From NCBI GenBank assembly GCA_023446675.1, contig JAEXPO010000404.1, positions 1-6,460 on the forward strand: 6,460 nt of DNA, read 5' to 3'. Made by a program: the position numbers and the translations under genes. The notes under the pieces were generated by a model that saw only the letters and a program-made list of their open reading frames with translations, had not been told where the DNA came from and ran no database searches. Below, in pieces: positions 5,786-6,460 of the stretch (its first letter is position 1; every line of letters starts with the position of its first letter). The stretch is from Bacillota bacterium. GTDB lineage: Bacteria; Bacillota; Clostridia; DSM-8532.

Positions 5786-6460
5786 ACATACGGCAACGCT
5801 TAAGGAAGACGGACAAAAGCTCTATAACCTGCTTAAAGGCCCCATGGGGCTTTCCTCACGACTGATTACAAGGCTTAAGCAAACTCAGGGAATTTTAATA
5901 AACAACAGTCCTGCAAGAACCATAGATATTGTCCATGAGGGTGATGTTATCTGTGCCGCGTTGCCTGAAGCAGAGGAGAACCATATTCTGGCAGAAGATA
6001 TTCCCCTTTCCATCCTTTTTGAAGACGATGCCCTCATAGCGGTTAACAAGCCTCCTTTAATGGCTGTCCACCCAACCTCGGGGCACCAGTCCGGCACTCT
6101 GGCCAATGGGCTCCACGGCTATTTTAAAGGCAAGGGGCTTTCCCTTAAAATCAGGCCCGTTAACCGCCTGGACAGAGATACCACCGGTGTCACGCTGTTT
6201 GCCAAGAACCCCTACGTTCAGGAGCAGCTCATCCGGCAAATGAAGGAAAACCTTATTGAAAAGGTGTATGCCGGTGTGATCCACGGAGCCTTTAATTTAC
6301 CCTCAGGGACTATAAATCTGCCCATTGCCAGAAAGCCCGGCAGCCTTATGGAACGCATTATCGACCCCGCGGGGGATCCTTCAATAACGCACTATGAAAC
6401 ACTTTTAAAGGGCGATGAGCTAAGTCTTGTACGTTTTTGGCTGGAAACGGGCCGAACCCA
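5775..6460 (+). CDS. RluA-family pseudouridine synthase (C-terminus cut by window edge)
   Basis: This gene encodes an RNA-modifying enzyme that converts uridine to pseudouridine in rRNA or tRNA. I translated 228 open codons from the ATG at 5775 to the right edge; family members have about 290-330 residues. The N-terminal part (about 10-65) resembles an S4-like RNA-binding domain (SSRLITRLKQTQGILINNS). The catalytic domain begins at ILFEDDALIAVNKPPLMAVH, and the signature RPVNRLDRDTTGVTLFAKN holds the catalytic aspartate D133. The final visible residues are LETGRT, leading into the conserved ETGRTHQIR motif. GGAGG lies 5 bases before the ATG. The gene overlaps the last 11 bases of the kinase gene, so the two are likely co-transcribed and translationally coupled. 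Whether it modifies 23S rRNA (RluD-like) or another RNA cannot be decided here. Confidence 0.93.
   Translation, partial: MRIEHTATLKEDGQKLYNLLKGPMGLSSRLITRLKQTQGILINNSPARTIDIVHEGDVICAALPEAEENHILAEDIPLSILFEDDALIAVNKPPLMAVHPTSGHQSGTLANGLHGYFKGKGLSLKIRPVNRLDRDTTGVTLFAKNPYVQEQLIRQMKENLIEKVYAGVIHGAFNLPSGTINLPIARKPGSLMERIIDPAGDPSITHYETLLKGDELSLVRFWLETGRT

Overview
The window looks like a chromosomal segment of a low- to mid-GC Bacillota, probably a Clostridia-type bacterium. The evidence is strong AGGAGG-type ribosome binding sites, TTG starts, sigma-A-like promoters, a transcription-terminating TPP riboswitch, and a response regulator fused to a SpoIIE/RsbU-type phosphatase. No genus can be named from the sequence alone. 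I see no insertion sequence, CRISPR array, rRNA or tRNA.

Left part, minus strand (1-1161): a thiamine-responsive operon. Reading right to left it has a sigma-A-like promoter, a 5' leader hairpin, a TPP aptamer, an intrinsic terminator, a small MTH1187/YkoF-type thiamine-binding protein, and an SsuC/ThiX-like ABC permease cut by the left edge. The likely role is uptake of thiamine or a pyrimidine precursor, switched off when TPP is plentiful.

Middle, minus strand (1194-3277): three genes that look separately transcribed. They are a one-TM small protein resembling LL-H-type phage holins, a 12-TM MFS transporter of the SLC45/GPH-like type, and a DUF503 (YlxP-like) protein.

Right part, plus strand (about 3382-6460): a compact signalling operon that diverges from the DUF503 gene. 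It encodes a REC-SpoIIE/PP2C phosphatase response regulator, a soluble PAS histidine kinase one base downstream, and an RluA-family pseudouridine synthase whose start overlaps the kinase stop and which runs off the right edge. The kinase probably phosphorylates the regulator. The phosphatase output suggests control of a partner-switching (anti-anti-sigma) protein, but no STAS or anti-sigma gene is in view.

The most intriguing non-coding spots are two. One is the divergent promoter pair at 3292-3347, whose -10 boxes overlap and which sits next to a perfect CAAGCGCTTG palindrome. The other is the riboswitch leader, where an extra arm of the aptamer is complementary to the terminator stem. Nothing here is clearly a wholly new system.
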